A stretch of DNA of 64,000 bases from Tragulus kanchil (taxonomy: Eukaryota > Chordata > Mammalia > Artiodactyla > Tragulidae). The stretch covers positions 203,638,900 through 203,702,899 of the forward strand of contig JAIOJX010000026.1 in assembly GCA_022376925.1 (NCBI GenBank), given 5' to 3'. Below the pieces are notes generated by a model. The model was given only the letters and a program-made list of their open reading frames with translations, had not been told where the DNA came from and ran no database searches. Shown here in pieces: positions 45,363-58,350 of this stretch. How positions within the stretch are numbered: position 1 is the first letter of the stretch; each line of letters begins with the position of its first letter. The position numbers were made by a program, and so were the translations under genes.

Positions 45363-45598
45363 AGCACTGTGTGTGTGTGTGCTAAGTTGCTTCAGTTGTG
45401 TCAAACTCTGCCACGCCATGGACTTTGAGCCCACTAGTCTCCTCTGTCCATGAAATGTTCCAGACAAAAATACGGGAGTAGCTGCAACTTCCTACTCCAG
45501 GAGATCTTCCTGACCTAGGAATGGAACCCATGTCTCTTGCATCTCCTGCATCAGAAAGCAGATATTCTTTACCACTAGTGTCACCTGGGAAGCCCACC
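45363..45598 (-). mobile_element. Bov-tA SINE
   Basis: Minus-strand head gggcttcccaggtgacacta, full length to a (GT)n edge at 45368-45381. It is repeated at about 46583-46818. Confidence 0.92.
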
Positions 45599-47177
45599 CA
45601 ATTAGCATTAATGTTTACCAAAGTCATATTCATACAAAAACGGAAAGGACATCCAGCAGCTGAAATGGAAATTAGTAACAAAACATTTTCAAAGCTGTAA
45701 GACTTCTCCTTTGAGAAAGACTCTAGGGGTTTTGTTTGCTGGTTCATTTAACACTAAGTTTAAAAGAAAGAAAAAAGATTAATGTTTAAACTTCAGGAAG
45801 GTTTGGCTTGCCTAGGACCTGGCCATACCCAGGTCTGTTTCTAGGGCTCCAAGGCCTCTTGGGCCTTAGGACTATCTTGGTAAGAACTCTTCCATGGGAA
45901 GAGCTGGTGAGCCATAAATCGGAGCCAAGTCTGATTCCTAAGTCTCACAGTTGCATTATTTTTCAAGCCTGCTTTACTGAATAAGGAGCAGCTTTCTTGA
46001 GTTATTGTTAACTTACTGGCACCCCAACTTTTCTTTGGTTTTACCTTTCTACCTACAGTCCCCTACTAGGACTTTATAAATATCTATTCTATTCTGTCTC
46101 TATCAGAAGTAAGTGGTTTTTATTAACAGGCTGATCATATGAGCTTGTAGATACAACACTTGAAGCTTAGTAGATTCGGTGTATAGAACCATCTGCTTAT
46201 GCTCTTTCCTTCTTTCACTTCTTCCTTATATATTAGTTTTTTTAAAAATAATCACCTTTAAGAACTTCCACTCTGATCTGCTCACAGAGCAGAAATAGAA
46301 TTCTGCTTTTATATGTATGGCAGGCTATTAGATATTCAGAGTGCAATCACTTATATCACCCCTAAATATTTTTTTCTCAAATTAAGTATCCATAATTAAT
46401 AAGACCACATCTTCAATAAAAAGTTCTTATTTCCCAATGGGAATTAGGAGGAAATTCAGTCAGCTAGAAAAGCATAACTGCCTAAGAAATGCATTAAATG
46501 GAAGGTAGACATGAAATAGGTCAGCATATTTCATTATTTCTAAACCATTCAATTATAAATTGACATTAAATTAATACGGATCAGCACTGTGTGTGTGTGT
46601 GCTAAGTTGCTTCAGTTGTGTCAAACTCTGCCACGCCATGGACTTTGAGCCCACTAGTCTCCTCTGTCCATGAAATGTTCCAGACAAAAATACGGGAGTA
46701 GCTGCAACTTCCTACTCCAGGAGATCTTCCTGACCTAGGAATGGAACCCATGTCTCTTGCATCTCCTGCATCAGAAAGCAGATATTCTTTACCACTAGTG
46801 TCACCTGGGAAGCCCACCCAATTAGCATTAATGTTTACCAAAGTCATATTCATACAAAAACGGAAAGGACATCCAGCAGCTGAAATGGAAATTAGTAACA
46901 AAACATTTTCAAAGCTGTAAGACTTCTCCTTTGAGAAAGACTCTAGGGGTTTTGTTTGCTGGTTCATTTAACACTAAGTTTAAAAAGAAAAATAAAAAGA
47001 TTAATGTTTAAACTTCAGGAAGGTTTGGCTTGCCTAGGACCTGGCCATACCCAGGTCTGTTTCTAGGGCTCCAAGGCCTCTTGGGCCTTAGGACTATCTT
47101 GGTAAGAACTCTTCCATGGGAAGAGCTGGTGAGCCATAAATCGGAGCCAAGTCTGATTCCTAAGTCTCACAGTTGCA

Positions 47178-47800
47178 AGAAAAGGACAAGAAAGCAAGCT
47201 AACAAAAAAAATTCCTTGAGTAAATGCTCTGGAGAAGAGGTGGAGGGTAGATGGCAGCCCCATATTCCTTGGACTCCCTGTTACAGGGTGCTGTGCTGGG
47301 GGAAGACTCAAAACTACTCTGCTGATAACAAGTTACTTGTAGTGCTAGGTGTTCCATCAAGGAGAACGGAGGTCTGACCCAGAAAAATAATATTTGCCTT
47401 TTTAATACAACTCTTAAAGCATGGAGGGAAAAAATGGAGCAGGTGAAGAGAGTTTGGGAAATTACTGGTTAAATCACTTTTTTAAAAAGACCACAATGAA
47501 TAGGAATTAAAATAGGAAACTTAAAACTCAGGAAGATGAGAGAGGAGCAGAACAATTGGCCCCCTCTTGAGTAAACCAAATATAGAGACACGGATGTTAG
47601 AGATGTGGACGTTCGTCCTTTCTGTACTTTTGAGGGGTGGAGTGGTTTATCCTGGTTGTTACTCTGCTCCATATCTACCTAGGGCTTCAGCCAAATTCTT
47701 GTTCAAACACTTGAAAACCTGTACTAGCTCCTGAGGAAGTTTCACATGCTTCTCATATACACTGCTGTGGCCTGAATAAAGACAATCCAACTTAGTGTTT
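47178..47800. other. No gene recognised
   Basis: Mixed-composition sequence. The open frame at 47030-47377 spans the end of duplication 16 and has no recognisable domain. Confidence 0.45.
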
Positions 47801-47805
47801 TATTG

Positions 47806-48085
47806 TTTTTTTTAAGATTTATTTTCCTGTTTTTGCCTCCAAGTCATCATTTATTTTCATCCATTTTTATTCTTCGGCATGTGTGTGCACCTCCCATTGC
47901 AGTGGCCTTTCTCGTTGTAGAGCACCGGCTCTGGGCATACGCACTCCAGAGCACTGGCTCCTAATTGGACACACCTGTCCAGCCGCTCCTCAGTACATGG
48001 GATTTTCCCCGGCCAGGGATGGAACCGGTGCCTCCTGCATTGCAAGGCGGACTTTTTACCCACTGGACCACCAGGGAAGTCCCCA
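47806..48085 (-). mobile_element. CHR-like tRNA SINE
   Basis: Minus-strand head ggggacttccctggtggtcc, body with the gagtgcgtatgcccag variant, and a T-rich plus-strand tail at 47800-47815. The flanks share a short cttagt stretch, a possible eroded target-site duplication. It is repeated at 49044-49288 without its T-rich end, because duplication 17 begins inside it. Confidence 0.88.
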
Positions 48086-48149
48086 GCTTAGTTTTTAATG
48101 CCTTAATCTTTCTTTCTCCATGGTCATGAAAAAAGAAAACTACAATGAA

Positions 48150-48170
48150 GGTTTTTTTTTTTTTTTTTAA
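48150..48170. repeat. Poly(T) run
   Basis: A homopolymer of about 18 Ts after gaagg, possibly a leftover poly(A) tail in reverse. Repeated at about 49354. Confidence 0.5.
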
Positions 48171-48384
48171 AGAAAATGTCTAAGATATACAAATTCAAAA
48201 CATTTTATACAGTCCTTACATTAAGACCATATCTTGCCAAAACACGGTTTCCCATATAATACATGAATGGATGAACAAAAAAGTAAATAAGGAAATACTC
48301 CTAAAGCACATGCCAAGAAATAAATAAGTTTAATTTCATGAAATTTCAGACTGAATCAGGCAAACAGAATCACAGATTTCCACG

Positions 48385-48545
48385 TCTGCCATGACTCAGT
48401 GTATAGCTTTGGGAAAACCTTGTAATTTCTCCATACTTCAGTTTCTCACCCTATAAAAGGAGTATATGGCTTGAAATGTAATTCCCTCACAGCACTGTGA
48501 GTTTTGATTCAACATTTATAAAAGGCTTTTAGCTTCCCTGATTAA
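48385..48545 (+). mobile_element. MIR SINE fragment
   Basis: gactcagtgtatagctttgg, cttcagtttctcaccctata and agtatatggcttgaaatg follow the MIR core. Repeated at about 49588-49748. Confidence 0.65.
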
Positions 48546-50222
48546 TAGGCCAAATACTGTGGTAGATGTATAATCCACTTTCCAAAAAGTATAAAGGTAA
48601 CTGGTCAAATCTGATGTAAAGTAATACTTGAGTTGAGAAATAAATATCAGTCATATCTATTACTTCTCCACTCTGTTTTCTAAGAAATAAAAATTACTTC
48701 TAACAGAAAAAGTATCAAATTAATATTCAAGTTAGTTGAAGTGTTATCATCACAGGCTTACCTACATTGGGGAGAAGGGGAGTTGTTTTGTTTTTCCAGA
48801 CTGTCCCACGTGTTTATATGGTAAAGTCAGGAATGTTGGGCACGGTTTTGAAGGCCTCTAGCGTATTCACTGGTTTCTGGCATTCTAATACACTCTACTC
48901 TTATAACCATAAAAGTACTCTTGAGTGCTTCTGGAAATATATAACAAATCTTTAATCAATTTAAGAGTGTTTTAACTGCATACATGAAATTTCTTGGGAG
49001 GAAAATGTTAGCTATTCTAACAAATCTTTAAAAATGCCTCCAAAAGTCATCATTTATTTTCATCCATTTTTATTCTTCGGCATGTGTGTGCACCTCCCAT
49101 TGCAGTGGCCTTTCTCGTTGTAGAGCACCGGCTCTGGGCATACGCACTCCAGAGCACTGGCTCCTAATTGGACACACCTGTCCAGCCGCTCCTCAGTACA
49201 TGGGATTTTCCCCGGCCAGGGATGGAACCGGTGCCTCCTGCATTGCAAGGCGGACTTTTTACCCACTGGACCACCAGGGAAGTCCCCAGCTTAGTTTTTA
49301 ATGCCTTAATCTTTCTTTCTCCATGGTCATGAAAAAAGAAAACTACAATGAAGGTTTTTTTTTTTTTTTTTAAAGAAAATGTCTAAGATATACAAATTCA
49401 AAACATTTTATACAGTCCTTACATTAAGACCATATCTTGCCAAAACACGGTTTCCCATATAATACATGAATGGATGAACAAAAAAGTAAATAAGGAAATA
49501 CTCCTAAAGCACATGCCAAGAAATAAATAAGTTTAATTTCATGAAATTTCAGACTGAATCAGGCAAACAGAATCACAGATTTCCACGTCTGCCATGACTC
49601 AGTGTATAGCTTTGGGAAAACCTTGTAATTTCTCCATACTTCAGTTTCTCACCCTATAAAAGGAGTATATGGCTTGAAATGTAATTCCCTCACAGCACTG
49701 TGAGTTTTGATTCAACATTTATAAAAGGCTTTTTAGCTTCCCTGATTAATAGGCCAAATACTGTGGTAGATGTATAATCCACTTTCCAAAAAGTATAAAG
49801 GTAACTGGTCAAATCTGATGTAAAGTAATACTTGAGTTGAGAAATAAATATCAGTCATATCTATTACTTCTCCACTCTGTTTTCTAAGAAATAAAAATTA
49901 CTTCTAACAGAAAAAGTATCAAATTAATATTCAAGTTAGTTGAAGTGTTATCATCACAGGCTTACCTACATTGGGGAGAAGGGGAGTTGTTTTGTTTTTC
50001 CAGACTGTCCCACGTGTTTATATGGTAAAGTCAGGAATGTTGGGCACGGTTTTGAAGGCCTCTAGCGTATTCACTGGTTTCTGGCATTCTAATACACTCT
50101 ACTCTTATAACCATAAAAGTACTCTTGAGTGCTTCTGGAAATATATAACAAATCTTTAATCAATTTAAGAGTGTTTTAACTGCATACATGAAATTTCTTG
50201 GGAGGAAAATGTTAGCTATTCT

Positions 50223-50720
50223 ACACACATACAGTACTTAAGTTAGCAAGAGAGTTCTTTCTCAAAGGCACAGAGTAGTTTCCCCATAGTAATATAATTT
50301 TCAGTTTTATGTGCCTAAGTCCTATTGAATCCCTTAGAATAACAGGAAATTCTGCAGGAAAATAAACTCACAAAAATTGATAGCAATATTTATCCAATGC
50401 TGGGAGGAATCAACTATTCTGAGCTGACTTATTCCCTTAAAGGTACTAGATAGCCATTAAAGGTTAGCCAGAATCTTAATTTACCAAAAATTATAAGAAC
50501 TGAAGATTCTGGAGACAGACCTTTCTACATATTAGACTTCCACATTAAAGCCTACTGATTAACAAACTTCATTTTTAAACTTTCTGCATCATAATCCATT
50601 AGCCAGGCCATCAGTAACGATTCTTTGAATTTTGATGCTTTCACTTTAATTTTCACATTAGATTATGACATTTTACATATTTATAAATCAGAATATTGAT
50701 AAGATACAGTTGATAGTTTG
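50223..50720. other. No feature seen
   Basis: AT-rich unique sequence without coding or structural signal. Confidence 0.5.
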
Positions 50721-50789
50721 GCATATGGTGATATTTAATAACATTCAAAATGGACTGATCTCATTTATCATAATACAATGTCTATGCCC

Positions 50790-50880
50790 TTCATCTACAT
50801 GTTTAAATGCTCTAGTAATATATGTAAGGTGTTCACAACTGCGCCTGCCACATAGTTGGCTCTTTACAGAATAAAAATAT
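50790..50880 (+). mobile_element. MIR 3' fragment
   Basis: atgtaaggtgttcacaactg followed by cctgccacatagttggctct is the MIR 3' motif. Short. Confidence 0.6.
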
Positions 50881-51264
50881 ACTATGCCTCATAAATTCCC
50901 AGCATCAGAGTTTCTCTTAGCAATTCTTATAAATATTTTATGGTGCTAAGTAAAAGCATGTCAAGAATATTATACATACTGAGCTTATTTTCTTCCTACC
51001 AAGTGTGGTTTAAGAACTATGAATACATATATTAATAATCATTCATACAATGAGTAGTGAGCACCCTTAAGTGAGATATTAACTATACGTAACATAGATT
51101 TGTTACATATGTGGTTAACAGAATTATTTGCTCTTATCAGTGAATAGGTGTGTGTGTCAAGAAATTTATTGCAATAAGCCATCTTATTGATGAGAGCACA
51201 AATACAGCATTCAACTTTGTATAAAATACTGCCCTTGGCTTTATGAGAAAGACGCAAGTATCAT

Positions 51265-51780
51265 CATCGGGATACATGGTGCTACAACCTTTTTGAAAAG
51301 TGTTTTGGCACCTTTTATGCAAGATGTGTATGTTCTTTCATCTATTAATCCTATCTCTAAAGTTTTATCTACGGGAATTTGGGGCAGATATACAAAATGA
51401 TACATAAAAATCATGACTACAGCACTGTGTAATAGTAAAAATCTGCAAGCAACCTAAAAGTATACCAAGAAGGGATCAATTAAGGTATAAAATATATTCA
51501 TGCATTAAACAGAAGCACCCCAAACTACATACACTTACGTGAAAAAATATTCAAAACACAAACGAAAGCAAGTGTTAAGACAATTGATGATCTATTTTGG
51601 TTTAAAAATGTAAAATAAAAATTTACACACGTATAGAAAAGAACGTCTGAAAGGAAGCACACTGAAGTACAACCATTTGCCTTCATTTGTGGGATGTGGA
51701 AGAGATGGATAAAGTGAGGGCCATCCATTTTTTTATGATAAACATATGTTATCTTCTATGCTTACTGAAGAATATTTGAT
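51265..51780 (+). mobile_element. Ancient L1 (L1M-type) 3' region
   Basis: ttttatctacgggaatttgg, ggcagatatacaaaatgata, agcactgtgtaatagtaaaa, caacctaaaagtatacc and gtctgaaaggaagcacactg follow the 3' UTR side of old mammalian L1s in order. No coding capacity remains. Confidence 0.65.
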
Positions 51781-51975
51781 TTGCAATATTGTGTTAGTTT
51801 CAGATGCAGAGAAAAGTGAACTGGAGATATATATATATACACATATATATATAGTTATGCATATGTGTATACTTTTCAGATGTTTTTCTTTCATAGGTTA
51901 TTGTAAGATATTTATATAGTTTCCCTGTGTTACACAGCAAATCCTTTTAATTCATCTATCTTATATAAACATATC
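51781..51975 (-). mobile_element. L1 3' end fragment, opposite orientation, with (TA)n
   Basis: tgcaatattgtgttagtttc, aaaagtgaactggagatata and ccctgtgttacacagcaaat form a common L1MA-type 3' end read in reverse. A TA-rich microsatellite at 51826-51853 is embedded. Confidence 0.65.
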
Positions 51976-52379
51976 CATCTTTTAAAACTTTTCAGTAAAA
52001 TATAGCCATACACACAGTAAAATTTGCAAAACAAAAGTAGATGGCTGATACATTTTATTACCTCAACACCCCCACATCTCCATCAGACGGGTCAAGATAA
52101 AGAGTTTTATCAGTACTCCAGAAGCCTCTCTCCTTGCCTCTTCCAGTAAGACCCCTCACAGGACCTCCCATCATATTTACTTTAATATCAACATGTGACA
52201 CAACTATGGATGACTTTTTGTTTAAAAAAACGGATTTAAAAAAGCTAGCTTAAACAGTATGAACAGCCCTTTTATGAGTATTAAATATACTCAACAATTT
52301 ACTCAACTAAATATTATGTATGTGTGTTATATGCTTAAATATATATAAGCATTTTCAGTGTCTTCTGGTATAAATTCAG

Positions 52380-52520
52380 TTATTCCTTACAACATTCCAC
52401 AAGGAAAGTTCTATTATTATTCCCTGTTGACACATGTTGAAACTATGGCTAAAGCAGGTCAGTGAATAACTTCTCCAAGGCTACTGATGAGTGGCAGGAG
52501 ATCCCGGAAGGATACATACA
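52380..52520 (-). mobile_element. MIR fragment, reverse orientation
   Basis: ctattattattccctgttga, cagtgaataacttctccaag and tgatgagtggcaggagatcc match MIR read on the minus strand. Repeated at about 53500-53640. Confidence 0.65.
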
Positions 52521-52599
52521 AAGGCAGTTTGATTTCAGTATTTGCAACTCCTTGCTGATCTCAAACAAAGAAAAATAAGGCCACAAGTTGTAGAGTTGG

Positions 52600-52740
52600 G
52601 ACCGGAGAGAGTCTTCAGCACAAAGTTCTCTTTTTAACTCTGTTTTGAGTAAATCACTTAACATCTCTAATACAGGGTTCATCTGCAAAATGGAGAGTCA
52701 GGCTAAATTCCTCTCCTGATCTGATTCTCTGATAAATTAT
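52600..52740 (+). mobile_element. MIR fragment, forward orientation
   Basis: gagtaaatcacttaacatct and ttcatctgcaaaatggagag follow the MIR core. It lies about 80 bp from a reverse-oriented MIR, making a loose inverted pair. Repeated at about 53720-53860. Confidence 0.6.
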
Positions 52741-54330
52741 GTGACCTATGAAAATATCGAGCAAATACGCTTCATCACAATTTAGTACAATCACATACTG
52801 CGTTCAGAAATGACTCATACAAGGAAATAAAACCACAATTTTTGAAACTATTGGAAACAATCATTTTAATTTAATGTTATTTTTGGACACAGAAGGCTTT
52901 TTTTCTTCCCCTAAATAAGCAAGCTGGTGGTTTTGAAGGGTCTTGCTCATCTTTTTGTGGAAAATGCCTGAAAACAAACCACTAGAAACTAAACAGAAAT
53001 TTTTCTTCCCAAATTATGCCTGAAAAAAAGACTGAATTTCTCTCACCAAATGGCCACATATACTTTTAACAGATACCTCTAGGATTTTTAGTCACCATAT
53101 TTTGAAACATTGACATAAACAAATACAGAATGTACTTCCTCTCAGATGAAATCCATAATTCTGATAGTTAAAAACTCTTCAAAATAACATGAAATGTATC
53201 TCTCTACAGAAATCAAGCCAGGAAACTGAAGTCTGTTTCTAGAGAAAACTGGAAGTAGGAAAACCATAAGCCTCCACTAAACTCTGTCATTTTAATTTCA
53301 GTTTATTCAAAAATACCAGTTCATGCGGCCATTATCTTTTCTTCTGCTAGGAAGCCCTGGATATCAGTAATACTGTTGTATTCATAAAATACAACCAATG
53401 GATACAAAAATCAGTAGCATTTACTCAACTAAATATGTATGTGTGTTATATGCTTAAATATATATAAGCATTTTCAGTGTCTTCTGGTATAAATTCAGTT
53501 ATTCCTTACAACATTCCACAAGGAAAGTTCTATTATTATTCCCTGTTGACACATGTTGAAACTATGGCTAAAGCAGGTCAGTGAATAACTTCTCCAAGGC
53601 TACTGATGAGTGGCAGGAGATCCCGGAAGGATACATACAAAGGCAGTTTGATTTCAGTATTTGCAACTCCTTGCTGATCTCAAACAAAGAAAAATAAGGC
53701 CACAAGTTGTAGAGTTGGGACCGGAGAGAGTCTTCAGCACAAAGTTCTCTTTTTAACTCTGTTTTGAGTAAATCACTTAACATCTCTAATACAGGGTTCA
53801 TCTGCAAAATGGAGAGTCAGGCTAAATTCCTCTCCTGATCTGATTCTCTGATAAATTATGTGACCTATGAAAATATCGAGCAAATACGCTTCATCACAAT
53901 TTAGTACAATCACATACTGCGTTCAGAAATGACTCATACAAGGAAATAAAACCACAATTTTTGAAACTATTGGAAACAATCATTTTAATTTAATGTTATT
54001 TTTGGACACAGAAGGCTTTTTTTCTTCCCCTAAATAAGCAAGCTGGTGGTTTTGAAGGGTCTTGCTCATCTTTTTGTGGAAAATGCCTGAAAACAAACCA
54101 CTAGAAACTAAACAGAAATTTTTCTTCCCAAATTATGCCTGAAAAAAAGACTGAATTTCTCTCACCAAATGGCCACATATACTTTTAACAGATACCTCTA
54201 GGATTTTTAGTCACCATATTTTGAAACATTGACATAAACAAATACAGAATGTACTTCCTCTCAGATGAAATCCATAATTCTGATAGTTAAAAACTCTTCA
54301 AAATAACATGAAATGTATCTCTCTACAGAA
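52741..54330. other. No gene recognised
   Basis: AT-rich unique sequence, largely duplicated by duplication 18. The only coding-length open frames lie in the MIR pair. Confidence 0.45.
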
Positions 54331-56638
54331 ATCAAGCCAGGAAACTGAAGTCTGTTTCTAGAGAAAACTGGAAGTAGGAAAACCATAAGCCTCCACTAAA
54401 CTCTGTCATTTTAATTTCAGTTTATTCAAAAATACCAGTTCATGCGGCCATTATCTTTTCTTCTGCTAGGAAGCCCTGGATATCAGTAATACTTTGGTAT
54501 TCATAAAATACAACCAATAAACGAGGCTCCATGGCCACACACACAAAAAGAATCAGTTTCCAAAATGTAAACAGGATCCATTCTTTGTAGTTGTCTGGCT
54601 TTGTATGTGTGCCCTTTGAAGATACTTAGGGAAGAGCGTAACTAGCAAATTTCCTTCCATACTCTAGGCACTGGGGTTACAGAGAGGGAAAGATATGGTC
54701 TTGCCCCTCATTGAATTCAGAAGCTCTCTAGAAGACAGATTCACACAAAATTAGCCCCAGCACAATGTGCTCTTATACGAACAGCCCACATAAGGTGCGA
54801 TGGTATTACAGAGAGAAAAGATTTCATTCTGCCTGAGCCTCGGGAAGGCTTCCCAGAGGAGGTGACATTTGAGCTAAGCCTTGAAAGATGAGTAGATTTT
54901 TTATCCAGGTAGGCAGCAAAAAATAAGAGGCAAGTAGGTTAAGGGAGTGGGGCAGTGGAGGACAAGGGTGGCAAGAATATCCCATGGAGAGTAAAGGAAA
55001 TGCCTATTTGTATTTTATGCCATAGAGCACTCAAAAAAGAGGTTAGGTCTTAACATTTTTATGCACTATACAAAGAAATCAACCTGAGAGAGTAGATATG
55101 TGACTTGAATTCTCTGAGGGATTCCCTGATTTATAAACCCAAGAAGTGTTCATTTGGAAAAACACAACTTCTGGTTTACTGGCTATTCCCCAACGATTGA
55201 AGGGTTACCAGGCTTCCTGCTCAACGTTAGGAATAAAGTGCCTGGATGCACCTGAAGTTTACTATGCCTTCTCTGAACTTCCTATCAATGCATGGAGCAG
55301 AGCTCTCCTCCACTGTCTGAAAACTCATGAGTTAAGCCCTTGGCTTACAACTCCACCTCGCTTCCACCGAAGGGCCCCCATCTGTCATTGGTTTGCCCAC
55401 TTCATTAACAAGCAGCTGTAAGGAGCTGAAAACAGAAATACACTTTGCTCACATACAGTATGCTATATTTGCAGCCACATCAAGCCAGGAAACTGAAGTC
55501 TGTTTCTAGAAAACTGGAAGTAGGAAAACCATAAGCCTCCACTAAACTCTGTCATTTTAATTTCAGTTTATTCAAAAATACCAGTTCATGCGGCCATTAT
55601 CTTTTCTTCTGCTAGGAAGCCCTGGATATCAGTAATACTTTGGTATTCATAAAATACAACCAATAAACGAGGCTCCATGGCCACACACACAAAAAGAATC
55701 AGTTTCCAAAATGTAAACAGGATCCATTCTTTGTAGTTGTCTGGCTTTGTATGTGTGCCCTTTGAAGATACTTAGGGAAGAGCGTAACTAGCAAATTTCC
55801 TTCCATACTCTAGGCACTGGGGTTACAGAGAGGGAAAGATATGGTCTTGCCCCTCATTGAATTCAGAAGCTCTCTAGAAGACAGATTCACACAAAATTAG
55901 CCCCAGCACAATGTGCTCTTATACGAACAGCCCACATAAGGTGCGATGGTATTACAGAGAGAAAAGATTTCATTCTGCCTGAGCCTCGGGAAGGCTTCCC
56001 AGAGGAGGTGACATTTGAGCTAAGCCTTGAAAGATGAGTAGATTTTTTATCCAGGTAGGCAGCAAAAAATAAGAGGCAAGTAGGTTAAGGGAGTGGGGCA
56101 GTGGAGGACAAGGGTGGCAAGAATATCCCATGGAGAGTAAAGGAAATGCCTATTTGTATTTTATGCCATAGAGCACTCAAAAAAGAGGTTAGGTCTTAAC
56201 ATTTTTATGCACTATACAAAGAAATCAACCTGAGAGAGTAGATATGTGACTTGAATTCTCTGAGGGATTCCCTGATTTATAAACCCAAGAAGTGTTCATT
56301 TGGAAAAACACAACTTCTGGTTTACTGGCTATTCCCCAACGATTGAAGGGTTACCAGGCTTCCTGCTCAACGTTAGGAATAAAGTGCCTGGATGCACCTG
56401 AAGTTTACTATGCCTTCTCTGAACTTCCTATCAATGCATGGAGCAGAGCTCTCCTCCACTGTCTGAAAACTCATGAGTTAAGCCCTTGGCTTACAACTCC
56501 ACCTCGCTTCCACCGAAGGGCCCCCATCTGTCATTGGTTTGCCCACTTCATTAACAAGCAGCTGTAAGGAGTCCTTCTGTCCTTAGAAAACAGAAATACA
56601 CTTTGCTCACATACAGTATGCTATATTTGCAGCCACAT
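54331..56638. repeat. Overlap duplication 19
   Basis: Copy 1 is 54331-55480 and copy 2 is 55479-56638, offset 1148. Near its end copy 1 has lost about 15 bp that copy 2 retains around 56570. The first ~190 bp is also present from about 53211, so it occurs three times. Confidence 0.95.
54655..54910 (-). mobile_element. L2 LINE fragment
   Basis: cactggggttacagagaggg, gcttcccagaggaggtgaca and agccttgaaagatgagtaga are a well-known L2 block in reverse. Repeated at about 55815-56045 by duplication 19. Confidence 0.75.
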
Positions 56639-57690
56639 TTCCTTCGTAGGAATACACTTCCAAAATTGAAGCACAATCAAAGGAGAGGTAAGACAAAGAA
56701 AGAAAGGCAGACAGAGAGATAGTGAGTTTGTTTTCAAGTACCCCTGCCCTGTCTGCTTGAGCATCAATTAGTAAATGATGTGAAATCCCTACGTCTGTCT
56801 GACTTTTTCCAGGTAACATGATTACCTGCCTAATACAATTAAAGTAAAACCACTAGACAATACATATATGTGGAATTTGAAGTGTCTTGCAATTACAAGT
56901 GAGATTTTAAATTTCTCTACTGCTTAGACTCACATAAACATTAGTCTAATCATATATTTATAGTATTGTTTCATACTCCAAAATAATTTTTACATGCAAT
57001 CCAAAACTTAGGGTAGGCAAAGTTATCCTCTCACTTTATGTTAACATTATGTTCCCAGTTTTTTCTTCTCAGTAATTTTTGAAGCATCTTTCACACACAC
57101 GTGAACTAGGAAGAGGTCAGATGTCAATGTAGGTCAGACTACAGTTACATGCAGTCATAGACATATCAATTTAGAGACAAAATGTAGACATCAAGATTTA
57201 ATCTATAGAATTAGAACATAAGGTCTGGATTTGGTAAATCAACAAAGGAGTTTTCATGTGCACTATGTTCATTTTTACTTTCTTCAGACTGTAGCAGTAT
57301 TACTAAGCTCAAGACTCTGAAACTATGGTACTAACTGAAAGCTAGGACATTTCATTTGACACTCTCTCATTACAATCTAACAAATCATTAGGTATTTTAA
57401 TCTTAGGAAGTTGTGATTATAGACGATATATTACTTTTTCTGATGCTACAGAATAAAAAAAGTAAAAGTTTCTTATTGTTAAATATTATGGGAAAAGATA
57501 AGCAACTATCATTATCAAGAATGAATCAAAAGTATCTACTAAAGATTAACAGCAAAAGCAATTTTTTAAAAAATACACCTATCAGTGATTCAAATGAATA
57601 TCTACTTTCCTAAGTATTGTGCTCCTCTGACTCATATATTATTTCCAGAAAAGAAAAACATCCTGACGAGAGTCAATCTGTGTAAAAGGC
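54911..57690. other. No gene recognised
   Basis: Includes the second copy of duplication 19 and unique AT-rich sequence to 57690. The 91-codon open stretch at 55146-55421 (and 56292-56567) starts with GTG and has no family resemblance. Confidence 0.45.
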
Positions 57691-57691
57691 A

Positions 57692-57903
57692 TGTGTGTTC
57701 AGTCATGTCCAGCTCTTTGTGACCTCCTGTTCTGTAGCCCACCAGGCCCCTCTGTCCATGGAATTCTCCAGGAAAGAATACAAGATAAGGTTGCTATTTC
57801 CTACTCCAGGGAATCTTCTTGACCCACGGATCGAACCCATTGCCTCTTACATCTCCTGCACAGGCAGGTGGGCTCTTTACTACTGCGCCACCTGGGAAGC
57901 TCC
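57692..57903 (-). mobile_element. Bov-tA SINE
   Basis: Minus-strand head ggagcttcccaggtggcgca and complete BovB-derived tail. Repeated at about 58797-59008. Confidence 0.92.
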
Positions 57904-58164
57904 CATCTGTGTAAAACTATCTGTAAATCCCCTCTATGTACAGTTTACCTATCAACACAGACCAGTAAGAGTTGTTTGATTTTCTGTTTAAATTTAGGAG
58001 GAATGTATGAAGATTCTCCACACTTGACTGAGGCTAGTACAATCATCTTCTGCAGATGCCCAGAAATCTTTTGGCTTTATCAAGCGACCATAAGATCTAC
58101 TGTGACTATGTGTTCTCAACAGAGGGCAGTTCTGCTTCCAGAGGGCATCTGACAAAGTCTGAAA

Positions 58165-58350
58165 GCACTGTTAATACTTGAGGGAGGCTGCTACTGGCAT
58201 CTAGTGGGTAGAGATTATGCATGTCACACAACACCCTACACTGTGCACCCTTTAATGCACAGATCAGCGCCCCCCCCCACACCTCCAATAATGAATTATC
58301 CAGTTCAAAGTGTCAATAATCAGACTTTGAGAAACTCTGGTCTAAATGCA
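58165..58350 (+). mobile_element. hAT-type MER fossil
   Basis: ctactggcatctagtgggta, gcacccctttaatgcac-like text, cccccacacctccaataatg and atcagactttgagaaactct follow the same fossil family as 2860-3040. A run of nine Cs sits in the middle. Repeated at about 59270-59455. Confidence 0.6.

Larger units (their letters stand above)
44743..47177. repeat. Overlap duplication 16
   Basis: Copy 1 is 44743-45955 and copy 2 is 45963-47177, offset 1220, with about 7 unmatched bases between. The copies differ mainly in the A-rich stretch at 45760-45778 versus 46981-47000. The block includes a whole Bov-tA SINE. Confidence 0.95.
47841..50222. repeat. Overlap duplication 17
   Basis: Copy 1 is 47841-49019 and copy 2 is 49044-50222, offset 1203. 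The ~24 bp between them echo both the end of copy 1 (acaaatcttta) and the start of the block (gcctccaa). A T-run near 48525 is one base shorter than in copy 2. Confidence 0.95.
52297..54519. repeat. Overlap duplication 18
   Basis: Copy 1 is 52297-53398 and copy 2 is 53419-54519, offset 1122, with about 20 unmatched bases between. Copy 1 has three extra bases near 52313 and reads actgttgtatt near its end where copy 2 reads actttggtatt. Confidence 0.95.

Noticed and set aside
47030..47377. 115-codon plus-strand open frame
   Set aside because: It starts inside one copy of a duplicated block (46.0-47.2 kb) and has no recognisable domain. The first copy of the same sequence diverges at its tile edge.
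55146..55421. 91-codon open frame identical in both copies of duplication 19
   Set aside because: It begins with GTG, not ATG, has no domain or family resemblance, and its apparent conservation is only the recent artefactual duplication.
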